From: Cliona cf. orientalis
Taxonomy: Eukaryota > Porifera > Demospongiae > Clionaida > Clionaidae
Assembly: GCA_963930775.1 (NCBI GenBank)
Contig: OZ005692.1
Location: 9,157,029 to 9,221,028, forward strand
Length of the DNA: 64,000 bases
Direction: 5' to 3'
A model generated the notes under the pieces. It saw only the letters and a list, made by a program, of their open reading frames with translations. It had not been told where the DNA came from and made no database searches. Shown here one piece after another: positions 1-9,973 of this stretch. A program made the translations under genes and the position numbers. Every line of letters starts with the position of its first letter. Positions within the stretch are counted from its first letter, which is position 1.

Positions 1-3000
1 TCAAGTCATTCTTTAGGAACACGTTCAACCTGCAAATCATCGCCCCAGCCTTGCGCTCAGCTATGCTTCACTTCAATTGGACTAGGATTGCTGTACTGAC
101 CCAAGATGAGGACCTATTTACCGAGGTATACGTGATATTACGCAAAGTAGTCTGTGAATAACATTGTCATAGTCCACTTGATATCCCTTTGATAACATGA
201 TTTTCTCATGTTAACTGGTATGATTTATGGCTACCATTTACTTAGCTAAGAGCTAAGCTTATAGGCTTATTTTTTCTATTAGACTGAGTCAGATATTCGG
301 AGTGAACTTCAGTCAGCTGGAATCACAGTGGATAGCCAGGTGTACAAAACTGACGAGATCGTCATTGAAACAATTGAAGAATTTTTTGTAAGCCTAATGG
401 CATCATTACTATTACAACCCTGTAATCAATTTTTTATTGATAGGTTATGGAAGAAAACTTTCGAATATTCTATCTGAATGCCTACCCTGCACAGAAAAGG
501 AGGGTTCTCTGCTGTGTAATTAGATGATAATTACTAGCTTAAAGCCTATAATAATAACAGCTTTTCTCTATTTATTGAAGGCCTACCACCAAAATCTTGT
601 CTATCCTCGATATGTATGGATCATGTATGAAGATTTCCTCTCCCCCCTGGATGTACCTGATGATGATCACTGCACAGATGAAGAGCTGGCAACTGTTTTG
701 AATGGGGCAATCATTCTACAAGTCATTAACAACTCCAATGTAACATCGGACAATGGAATTGTAAGTTAAAGTTTTAGCTTTAGAAGGTAATAGATTTTCT
801 AGTAATTTGCTTATAAATGCATTCACATAAGCATAATTATTATGCCTAGGATTGCATTATAAGAAATTGCCACTAGTTATCTTGAGATCTATTAGGGTCC
901 TCTGTAATTTGGGTATTAATCAATTTATTTCCCAGTCTCTGACTACCTTTAACAACAACTATGAGGAAAGGGGTAGACGGGATGGAATCAGTACTTCCGG
1001 TGTGGCCTACAACCTCTACGATGCATTGTGGCTCTTTGCTCTGGCCCTAAACAGTACTGATGCCATGGTTAAGAGTGGCAATGACACCAGCAGAACTGGC
1101 TGTGAGAGAGTTCCTGGTTCACTAGTTCCACTGGAGGAGTTTAGCTACTCCAACGGTAGGATGGGATGTCTCATTCAGTGGAATCTCCAGCAAACCAACT
1201 TTAGTGGCCTTACGGTGAGTGAGCAAACTTTGTGTATATTAAAGAATATTAAGTCTTGTTAGTTTGTGGTAATACTTTAGATTAAGAACCTCGTACACCC
1301 AGTATAGCTAATAGTTTGTGACATTGCCTAATAATTGTTATTTTTGTTAGACACCACTGCTGTAATTTGAGAGGAACTGAACTCACACACAGTCTAAACA
1401 ATGCCTAATGAGTGCTTCCCTGTATTCATGGCTATAATAACATTATGCATGTCATAGTATACTGCACTGAACTGCATATTGATTTCATAATCATAGGGAA
1501 GAGTACTGTTTGATGAAAATGGAACTCGAATTCTCACCAACATCCAATTTCGTCACCATCAACTGCTAGAAGGTATATTATATAGTGAATGTAGTTCCAT
1601 AATATAGAAACTATGTTCATCATAACGTACTATTACAGGTGGTCGGCTGACGAGGACACTGTTTGCTCACGTGGATAAAGCTGACAATTTCACATTTACA
1701 TTTCTACCTGGCAAGAGTGAACGCGATATCTATCCCGGTATGTATATATATTAGCAAGAGAGACTAAGTGATAATTTTAATTTGCCCTAATAGATACTAT
1801 AGTGCGATGGTCAGTAAAAAAAATATAGCTAAGATAACATTTCCTGCATAGGGCTATAGCCCTAAATACAATTATGATATATACTAATATTTAGTTTTAT
1901 AACATCCTTTGATGGTGCACTATATACTATGTAAACACATAGTGATGTCATTCAGACCGTGCACTTGCATGCAGTACCACTGCACTTGTACTGATACTCT
2001 ATCATGCACCTAGGATGAGATGCTGACAGATTTCTGTATGACCTTGGAGACCCCTTTCCCAATTAACCCCACCCAAACAATACCAATCCTATTATTCAAA
2101 CCCAAACCCTAAACCCTACCCTCTGCCTAATGACTACCTAATCAGATTCTACATTGTCCATACAGAAATCTGTTAGCAATTGCCTAGGATTACTCTTCTT
2201 AAATTTCTGGGTTTTGTTGATTTCATAGGTGGTATTCCACTTGATGGTACACCAATAAAGATTGTTCGTACATTCAAGCCATGGCTGACTGGCATTTCAT
2301 ACCTCCTTGCTACCACGGGGATTATTGCCTCCATACTATGCTTTGTGTTCAACCTAATTTTTCGAAGGAGAAAGTAAGACTGTTACAAAAGCTAAATCAT
2401 TTATTTATCTACCTCTTGGGGTTTTTTTTTATCTTTAATTTTTGTATACAGAGTAGTGAGACTTTCTAGTCCAACCTTGAACTTTTTCATTGCTGTGGGT
2501 GCTTTCATGATGTATGCGTCCATATTCTTCTATTTACTACCAACGAATAGTGAGAAAATTGCAAAAATCCACTGTGTGGTAAGTTGTCAAGTAATAATAC
2601 TATTCTATAGTCTGTATGATTAACATCATTAAGGTGGAGCACTGGCTGTTCACAGTTGGATACTCGCTTGCTTTCGGAGCCGTTTTGGCAAAAATGTGGA
2701 GGGTCTACCAAATATTCCATAATCCTCAACCTAAGAAAAAGGTGAGCATCATAACCAAGAGGTGTATGGATTGCTTTAGCTATGACTCTTTTCACAGATT
2801 TTAACCGACTGGAGGTTGGTGGTCATTGTGCTGGTGATCACTGCAGTGGCAGTTCTCTTGCTTGTGATAGAAGAAGCAGTTCCTTACTTGAGGGGAGAGG
2901 TTATACTTGTGGAAGATAGAGAATCAAGTCATGGAGTAAATGTAAGAGTATCACAATGTCATACATGAATAGAATGATAGCCTTAATTGTTCCCATGCTC

Positions 3001-4481
3001 AAATGGGGTTGGGGATGGTGCTAGAAGTCCCTCTTTGATTATGTTAAAAGCTCAACTGCAACAGTTTTCTCATGCATACAATCATGCTCTCAAGGCTTGG
3101 TACCTAGTTAAGTGACTGCATGGTTTTTGCTAAATTATTTTTGCCTGAGCTGCATGGTGTTAATTTAGTTTCCCAGTTATTATGGTATTATTATGCCATG
3201 ACCTAGAGGAAATTAAATTAGCACCATGCAGCCAGGCAAAGCTAATTTAGTCACTTAAGTGCTGCATGGTACTAATTTAATTTCCTCTAGGCCATAGCAT
3301 AATAATATTATGTGCTAAAGAACATGAGATTTAATTTCATGTTTTACACACTGTCAGTCTGTAGGTATCCGAGAAGACTACTGTGTGTGGGTGTGTCTGG
3401 AAGCATCTTCAAGTAGTTTCCTTTGGGAGATATTCATCTTTGCTTACCTCTTAATGCTTCAAATTATCGGAATGGTCCTAGCGTTTCACACACGAAGAGT
3501 CAAACTTCGTGGTCTCCGAGATTCCAAGGAAATTGCTGCAATTATCTACATCTCGAGCATAGCAACTGTGGTGATGTCCATTGAAACCTTTGCCCTCACA
3601 AATTACATCAACATCGGCACTGGGATATTCATGCTAAGTATCTTCGTACTCACAACTATTTTTCTCTTCCTGATATTCTTCCCAAAGGTGAGAAAATAGA
3701 TGGTAATTCTGCTTTATTTATGTGGTATTATTGTTTGCAGGGTTTCATCCAGTGGGGGGGAAGCTTCCCCTCCAAACTCCCTAGCGTCTCTCCCTCCCCC
3801 CTAAAAAGTTGACTTTAATTAAATTAAGCATCATAATATCACAATAAGTCACCAAATCAAATCACTATAGCATTAATTTTGTTTTTGATCTAATATTACC
3901 CAAAACAATCCGGAGAAATTAAAGAAATTCTCCTAAAATGCGTCCCATGGAACTTGGTGTGCTGAATACACCCACTCATTTATCGCGCTTCCACCCCAAA
4001 TTTTTGTCACTAGATGAAACCCTGGTTTGAGTCTCTATCCTGCCATGTCCTTTCACAAGTATGTGGCCTTAATTAATTGCTCCAACTTGAGAAAACAATG
4101 TTTGCCAGTGGCTGCATGTGTACTAATTTCTCGCACAGATGTATCTCCTCTTTAAAGATCCTCATGGGAAAAATGCGGCAGTCGTCAACTCTCAGGGAGA
4201 TAGCAAGCTGAGCGGTTTCTCGTCATTTCAGAAACAGGCAAACGCTGTCAAATGTGTGGAATTGGAGAAGAAGGTTACTTTGCTTGAGCTGGCAGTGCAG
4301 GAGAAAGACAAGACTATTAATCTACTCAGGCATGAGATTGGCACGTCTAACTCAACTGTGCCAATTCAAGTGCAGGTACTGTATTATAATTGTGCTAGAT
4401 ACAATAGCGTTAAATATGCATGATAGTCACTCATTTCTAAGCATTGTACTTTTTCTACAGGAAGGAATACTGACTGAATAG
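1..4481 (+). CDS. GABA-B-type metabotropic receptor (family C GPCR), 5' partial, 14 exons
   Basis: Exons read as 1-125, 283-387, 444-515, 581-760, 936-1214, 1497-1572, 1639-1737, 2229-2373, 2452-2578, 2634-2741, 2798-2941, 3358-3687, 4139-4375 and 4461-4481. All have GT-AG borders and compatible phases, giving 681 residues and a TAG stop. The first seven exons encode the C-terminal part of a Venus-flytrap ligand-binding domain (FRIFYLNAY, then YHQNLVYPRYVW, the usual GABA-B context). TM1 follows (TGISYLLATTGIIASILCF), then the loop motif LSSPTLNFFIAVGA typical of GABA-B receptors, TM3 with a conserved Cys (HCVVEHWLFTVGYSLAFGA), and TM5-7 in the 330-bp exon. The exon at 4139 carries a heptad-like segment (VELEKKVTLLELAVQEKD) resembling the C-terminal coiled coil used for GABA-B dimerisation. 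The N-terminal half of the ligand domain lies outside the window. The ligand cannot be read from sequence; GABA, glutamate or another small molecule are all possible. Confidence 0.88.
3108..3301. repeat. Foldback repeat inside the receptor intron
   Basis: In the intron between 2941 and 3358, the phrase GCATGGTGTTAATTTAG followed by TTTCC recurs as its reverse complement at about 3209-3230, and again in forward orientation at 3262-3287. The piece is AT-rich and non-coding and looks like a small foldback transposon remnant. Confidence 0.6.
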
Positions 4482-5798
4482 CCGAGTCAAGCAGCTGTAT
4501 GTTACTGAATTGACTCAATAATTTGTGTATATAATACTCTGGACCGCCTAATATAGTATTGCAATGCAGTCCAGAAATAATATGCTTTCATGTTTGTTCT
4601 TAAAATTAATATACACATCAATGCATACTGTTACAGTGGTTGTGGTGGTGGTGGTGGGGGGGGGGGGGGGGAGGCACTGGTCGCCACATAAACAGTGCAA
4701 ATTTAATCAAGGAACCAACAAATCTTGGCCCATTCCTTTACCTGATCTATATATTATACTTCACTAGCTTCTGAAGTTCATAGTCATAATGGCAAATTTC
4801 CTAAACTATGTGCCTAACTAAGGGAAATCTGTAGGAAACGCTATATACATTAATATAGAGCAGGAAGAGTGCATGACATTATGCAGTTTATGTGCTTTTT
4901 TCCCTTAAGGTAGTGCTTAATTAGCTAGCTTAGGACTATAATTAGTGACCAAACAGATGCTTTGTGGGTACTACTAAGACACTGCACGGTAGCTACTTAG
5001 GTAGCTACCGTTACGTAGGTGCATCCTGTTTGGTATTTTACAACCTATGTTGACCTCATACAAATGAAAGTGCAACCCCTGCTGTACCTTCCTCCTTCAC
5101 TGTCAACTATTTATAATATGGGTGCAGCAAAGGCCAAGGTAGTTTCTGTCCTTAGATCTTGAATAGATCACAGAGTCCACAATTACAACATGTATCACCG
5201 TGAACTTCTGCTTGCACTAATACTCGTAGACAGTCATCCTGTGGCACACATTGTAATAGGTCCTTTTTTGGAGGGGTGGTAGCTTAGTGTACCACTGTGA
5301 CAGTTCTAGGTAGTTCCAAGGTATTAAGTTAAAATGGCTAGGAAACACTTCCTGGAATGTGACTCTTGATCTGGGTCTTGACCTTTCAGCTTCCTATGCA
5401 TGTTTGTGTAACTGCAGCTGGGAAGCAATATTGCATGCTGGTAACATGATACACTATCAAACACAGTGAATCAGATGCTAAACCACTTCACTATAGCTAT
5501 GGTCACACTCTGGATCCATGCAAGGAAATAATATTATATAGGGGCGGCTGAGGGTAGGTCAGTTTGGGGGGGGCAGTCAGGCACCCACAAGTTTTATAAC
5601 AAGTGTCATATATTTAGTACAGCTCAATAAATAGAGCTTGTAGCTAGCTAGTTAGATCCACCTTCATGCATATGGCTATTACATAATTTAGAATTTTTTG
5701 GTTCAACGAACTTTGAATTGATTATAGTAGGTGAGTTGCTAGAAATCAGTATACATGCATCAGAATAATAATGCAGGTCTAACTCTAGCCATCCAGTT

Positions 5799-5876
5799 TG
5801 GGGGGGGGGGGGGGGGGGGGGGGGCAAGGCCCACTGATCTTAACTTTGGGGGGGGGGGGGGGGGGTGGCGATTGCC
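5799..5876. repeat. Two poly-G tracts separated by a short unique segment
   Basis: Two runs of about 20 G each follow similar leads (AGTTTGGGG and ACTTTGGGG), suggesting duplication of a G-tract unit. The lengths are likely to be polymorphic or misassembled. Confidence 0.75.
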
Positions 5877-5993
5877 CCCCCTGCCCCCCCCGTTCCGCCT
5901 CCCCTGATATATACCTCAGTAATCCAATGACATGCAGTACTGGTATATACTGCATAATAATACTATTACAGAAGGGATGATAATTGGAATCTA

Positions 5994-6120
5994 CCGTGTT
6001 TATGCAAATAGAATGCAAGATCTAATTAGCGAAAGATAATTTGCATTCTAGGATTTCTCATAATACATCTTAATATATGACGACCAGAAAATCGGCGCAC
6101 TAGCATTAGCATAAACACGG
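5994..6120. mobile_element. Small MITE, 127 bp, TA target site
   Basis: The ends are inverted repeats: CCGTGTTTATGC at the left and GCATAAACACGG at the right, directly flanked by TA on both sides (5992-5993 and 6121-6122). Length and TA duplication fit a Tc1/mariner-type non-autonomous element. It has no coding capacity. Confidence 0.8.
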
Positions 6121-6126
6121 TATCTC

Positions 6127-6484
6127 GCTCTTTTCAATATTTAAATTTCCTGTCACCTTTCATTTTAAATTTCCTTCTGGATATTGAGTAGGATAAGGAC
6201 ACAATATCATGTATGCTATTCAACGATAAAATTCAATATTAATAAAGGCTATTAATTAGTTGATTCATACACATGGTTACTGTGACACATGCTTGTCATA
6301 ATAATTAATTTTAAGTTGTGGTGATCCGTCAAAGGATATTTCCTCATGCAGGCATGCAGTATGCTCTTTTCAATATTTAAATTTCCTGTCACCTTTCATT
6401 TTCCTTCTGGATATTGAGTAGGATAAGGACACAATATCATGTATATAATTATGCTATTCAATGATAAAATTCAATATTAATAAT
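6127..6484. repeat. Direct duplication of a 120-bp segment
   Basis: The segment beginning GCTCTTTTCAATATTTAAAT at 6127 recurs at 6363 with small indels. Both copies contain GGATATTGAGTAGGATAAGG and end in AAATTCAATATTAATAA. The two copies are separated by about 115 bp of unrelated AT-rich sequence. Confidence 0.85.
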
Positions 6485-6956
6485 AATGTGATAACTGGCT
6501 ATCATATCTATCAATGTATCATGAAGCACAACAGGCGCTGATCCAGAAAATATTCATGGAAGGTGGCTGACGGGGTGGCTACCCATAGTAAAACATACTG
6601 GTGCAAAGGGGATGGCTGGTTAATAATGGTGGACATCTCCTATATATATATGCATAAAATAACTGGTGAAGGGGGGTGGCTAGCCACCCCATCCCCCCAC
6701 CCCCCCCCCCCCCCCGATCAGCCCCTGCACAATGTTATTATTAAGTCCATACTGTAATAACGTTTCCTGTAGAACAAAAATTTCCAGGAATATTGATATC
6801 ATTCTAGCAACGGTTGTAGGGGCTAATCAAAATATTATGACGTGCGCTTACGTAGCAAGGACCGGAAGGATCCCCGGCCCCGACCCCGGCGGCCGCGCCC
6901 CTGGCCTTAACTTCCTGATTGTTAACACATTACGCATGTAGGCATATCCGCGGTTT

Positions 6957-6964
6957 TATAAAAG
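6957..6964 (+). promoter_or_regulatory. Candidate TATA box of the HoxX-like gene
   Basis: TATAAAAG lies about 100 bp upstream of the ATG at 7063, just after a GC-rich stretch (6867-6905). Its position fits a core promoter; this is inferred from sequence alone. Confidence 0.45.
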
Positions 6965-7062
6965 AAACTCTAGCGCGATATCGATTCAGAACAGCAAGCT
7001 AACTCACTCGGCCAAATTATCGAAAACGAGTTAAGTCTACCAGTTGCAGTACGTTGCCAATC

Positions 7063-9129
7063 ATGTTGCGAACTTCGCTAGGAGCACTGTCACGATACCA
7101 AACCGCACGGGCCACCCGAAGTCTAACATCTGCACATAAGCAGCTACTGAAAGAACTCTATTCCAACGACGCAGCTGCGCGTATCTCCAAAACTCCAGCA
7201 GTTTTCACGAATCAGCATGTATTGAGACGGGGTATTCAATCAAAAACTACCTCGCTTCTCTCTCTGAAGAGGATGCAATCATCGGTGGCTGTGGCCGATG
7301 CTCCAGCTACCACCAACTTAGTAAATGCAGCAGAAATGCATTTGGAAAAAAGGATGGACAAAAAGAGTATGTCATCGGATGATGATGGATACCACCTGGT
7401 CCTAAACCGGAATCCAAATCAGCTAAAGAAGATATTACTCATTAGCACTTCAATTAACAGCCTCACCAATGCTGTGCACATGCACCTGCAAGAAACTGGA
7501 AAATACGAGCTCGACGTTGCTGATGTTAGCTGCGAGAGAGACATCCAGGAGGCTGTGGAGAGAGTTAAACCAGACCTTGTCCTTTGCCCATATCTGACGA
7601 AAAAGATTCCACCCGAAGTGTACGAGAAGTACATGTGCTGGATTGTCCATCCGGGAATAGTTGGAGACAGAGGAGCATACTCCATTGACTACGCGTTGCT
7701 TAAATTCGAAGACTGGAAGCCCGAGAGTGAGAGGTGGGGAGTGACTGTCCTTCAGGCGCATGAAGACTATGATGCTGGTGCAATATGGTCGACAAAAGAG
7801 TTCCCACTTAGCAATGCAGTCACCAAGTCCGAGCTGTACCACACGAATGTCACAAGAGCCGCAATTGATGCAATTGATAACGCACTGGAGAGCTTCAAGA
7901 ATCCAGAGGCTATGCCAATCAGTTTGAAGAATTACCCCAATGCTCGTGGACATGAGCAGACTCCTTTAAAGCAAAAGCAGCGAGGTTTTTCATGGGAACA
8001 CGATTCAGCAAAGACGATCGCACAGAAGATCAATGCTGCTTCAGGCCAGCCTGGGATTAAGACAAACATCTTTGGGGAACAGTACTTCTTTTATAATGCT
8101 TACGCTGAGGGATCAGATCTGGTAGATCGCTACTATGCTCAGAAAACACAATTTCATCCCGGACAAATGGTGTTGAAAATGAATGGTGCTGTCCTGTTTG
8201 CCACAAACACACCAGATGAATTTGTCTGGGTGACTCAAATGAAGAAGAAAGGCTCATTCAAATTGCCAGCAGAGCAAGCATTGAGGAAGCATTCCACAGT
8301 TCCAAAGATGGTTGAAAATCTCCCACAATACGTTCCAAAATCTCAAGAGGAGCTATCAAATCCGGCATGGAAAGAAATCCACTACAGCATCGATGATTCA
8401 CTTGGGGTTGCATACTTACACTTTGACTTCTGCAACGGTGCAATGAGCACAGACCAGGCGATTCGACTAAAGTCCGTCTACGATCATCTCTCCAAGGAGA
8501 GAAGTGACGTACAAACAATCGTTCTCATGGGTGGAAGAGACAGCTTCTCCAATGGCATCCATCTGAATGTAATCCATAATGCATCAGATCCAGTTGTTGA
8601 GTCCACTAGGAACATTGAAGCAATTGATGATGTGACTAAATCGATTCTCAACACTACTGACAAGCTTGTGGTATCCTTCATTCGCTGTGGAGCTGGAGCA
8701 GGTGGTGTCATGCTTCCTCTAGCTGGTGATCTGGTGTGGTGTGACTCCAATGCTGTGCTTCACCCTTACTACCAGCACATGGGCCTCTATGGTTCCGAGT
8801 ACTGGACCTACTCCCTCCCTCGTCGAGTTGGTGATATTTTATCGAAACAGCTCACCGAAGAATGCAAACCTATCTCTGCCCAGTATGCTGCTAGAGTTGG
8901 CCTTGTCGATCAGCTAGTGGATTTCAGCTCGCCAGATGGTGTCAGTGAGGTAAAGCAGATGGTCCAATCTCTACTTCATAATTTCAACTGGGAGAAATTT
9001 CTCAAACAGAAGGCAGAAAAGTTTGACAGCAATGAAGCTGAAAAATGCCGAGAGTATGAACTTGAACAAATGCACCATTCATTTCGCTCTGAACTCTATG
9101 AAAATTCCCGTCGTTCATTTGTTCATTAG
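7063..9129 (+). CDS. hoxX-like: HoxX-like protein (formyltransferase-like + enoyl-CoA hydratase-like), mitochondrial presequence
   Basis: One uninterrupted frame encodes 688 residues from the ATG at 7063. An in-frame TTG nine bases upstream is not needed as a start. Residues 1-40 are rich in Arg, Ser and Thr and lack acidic residues (MLRTSLGALSRYQTARATRS), as in a mitochondrial targeting peptide. Residues about 122-330 match the formyltransferase-like half of HoxX: HPGIVGDRG near 195, and HEDYDAGAIW near 231 with the usual Asp-x-Gly. Residues about 445-650 are a crotonase fold: FDFCNGAMS near 450, FSNGIHLNVI near 490, AGAGGVMLPLAGD near 542, and the HoxX signature GLYGSEYWTY followed by LPRRVG near 573. 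Bacterial HoxX (about 560 aa) makes CO from a formyl donor for the active site of [NiFe]-hydrogenase. No hydrogenase is expected in an animal, so the substrate here is unknown. The lack of introns contrasts with both neighbours. Confidence 0.88.
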   Translation: MLRTSLGALSRYQTARATRSLTSAHKQLLKELYSNDAAARISKTPAVFTNQHVLRRGIQSKTTSLLSLKRMQSSVAVADAPATTNLVNAAEMHLEKRMDKKSMSSDDDGYHLVLNRNPNQLKKILLISTSINSLTNAVHMHLQETGKYELDVADVSCERDIQEAVERVKPDLVLCPYLTKKIPPEVYEKYMCWIVHPGIVGDRGAYSIDYALLKFEDWKPESERWGVTVLQAHEDYDAGAIWSTKEFPLSNAVTKSELYHTNVTRAAIDAIDNALESFKNPEAMPISLKNYPNARGHEQTPLKQKQRGFSWEHDSAKTIAQKINAASGQPGIKTNIFGEQYFFYNAYAEGSDLVDRYYAQKTQFHPGQMVLKMNGAVLFATNTPDEFVWVTQMKKKGSFKLPAEQALRKHSTVPKMVENLPQYVPKSQEELSNPAWKEIHYSIDDSLGVAYLHFDFCNGAMSTDQAIRLKSVYDHLSKERSDVQTIVLMGGRDSFSNGIHLNVIHNASDPVVESTRNIEAIDDVTKSILNTTDKLVVSFIRCGAGAGGVMLPLAGDLVWCDSNAVLHPYYQHMGLYGSEYWTYSLPRRVGDILSKQLTEECKPISAQYAARVGLVDQLVDFSSPDGVSEVKQMVQSLLHNFNWEKFLKQKAEKFDSNEAEKCREYELEQMHHSFRSELYENSRRSFVH

Positions 9130-9973
9130 TCATAAAAATGCACAGTTATTATCATTGTTTGTTGTTTCTATAATAGCAGAATATAACCTATATTAACCTT
9201 CATTCAGATTGCTATATATACAATATTTAATTTATTGCTAAGTTTTGAATGACAAGTAATTACACAAGCTGCTAATAAGCATGCACAGTAACATACTATA
9301 TAGACATATACTGATATAGACGTATATGCCTATTGGGCTATTCCAATATATAAAGATACACCCCCACGGAAGACTAAATTTTGATTTACCCCCTCAGGAA
9401 GCCTAATTATTGACTTTAACCATCAAGAACTAATTAAACAGAGGGCTTGATCCCTCCAAGACTCATTAAAATGCAACAAGATGCAGTATCATTTGCATGA
9501 TAACCCCCCAGGATTCATTATTGTCTTCATGGTAACCATCTAGATTTCATTAAAATTGGGTATTTACCCATTAAGATTTCATTAAAACCTATTAATTTTA
9601 TACCCATCAAGAACTCATTAAAATGGCATAAATTTAGACCCCTCAGATGTAATTATGGCTCTTCCGTGGGAGTGTATGGCTATTAAATGGAAAAGCCCAT
9701 TAGAAATCGCTGCAGCAATTACTGCTAGAGCTCTGAAATTTGAATAATTGGCTCTGCACTGTTCACTTCCACGTGAAATTTGCGTGGGCGGAACAGTACT
9801 TATGCGCATGCGCAATCTATTGTATGACGACATGTGTAACGGTTGCCATAACAACGGCTGCCCATCCTTTACATGTGGATGCTTGTGCCTTGTGTGTTCT
9901 TTTCGCAAGAAAATAATCATACCGGTATAAATCAGCATCAGCAAGGATCCTAACTGCAGCGAAGAGATTCAGA
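9130..9973. other. Intergenic region between HoxX-like and dynein genes
   Basis: AT-rich spacer. It contains an inverted-repeat element with internal tandem repeats (9359-9674). The last 300 bp are GC-richer and probably hold the dynein promoter; no clear TATA box was seen. Confidence 0.6.
9359..9674. mobile_element. MITE of 316 bp with internal degenerate minisatellite, TA target site
   Basis: The terminal repeats are CACCCCCACGGAAGA on the left and its near-perfect inverse TCTTCCGTGGGAGTG on the right, flanked by TA (9357-9358 and 9675-9676). The interior is about nine degenerate units of roughly 33 bp with the core CAAGAACTCATTAAAAT. No protein is encoded. Confidence 0.8.

Larger units (their letters stand above)
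4482..7062. other. Intergenic region with homopolymer G tracts and short repeats
   Basis: No coding exon was recognised. The stretch holds a (GT)n/poly-G tract at 4634-4672, two long poly-G tracts at 5799-5823 and 5847-5865, a poly-C tract near 6696-6716, a small inverted-repeat element (5994-6120) and a local direct duplication (6127-6246 and 6363-6484). Open frames over the G/C tracts give only Gly or Pro runs and are not credible genes. Confidence 0.7.

Noticed and set aside
5785-6018. Proline- or glycine-rich open frames over the poly-G tracts on both strands
   Set aside because: They are translations of homopolymer runs, lack a signal or domain, and overlap a MITE.
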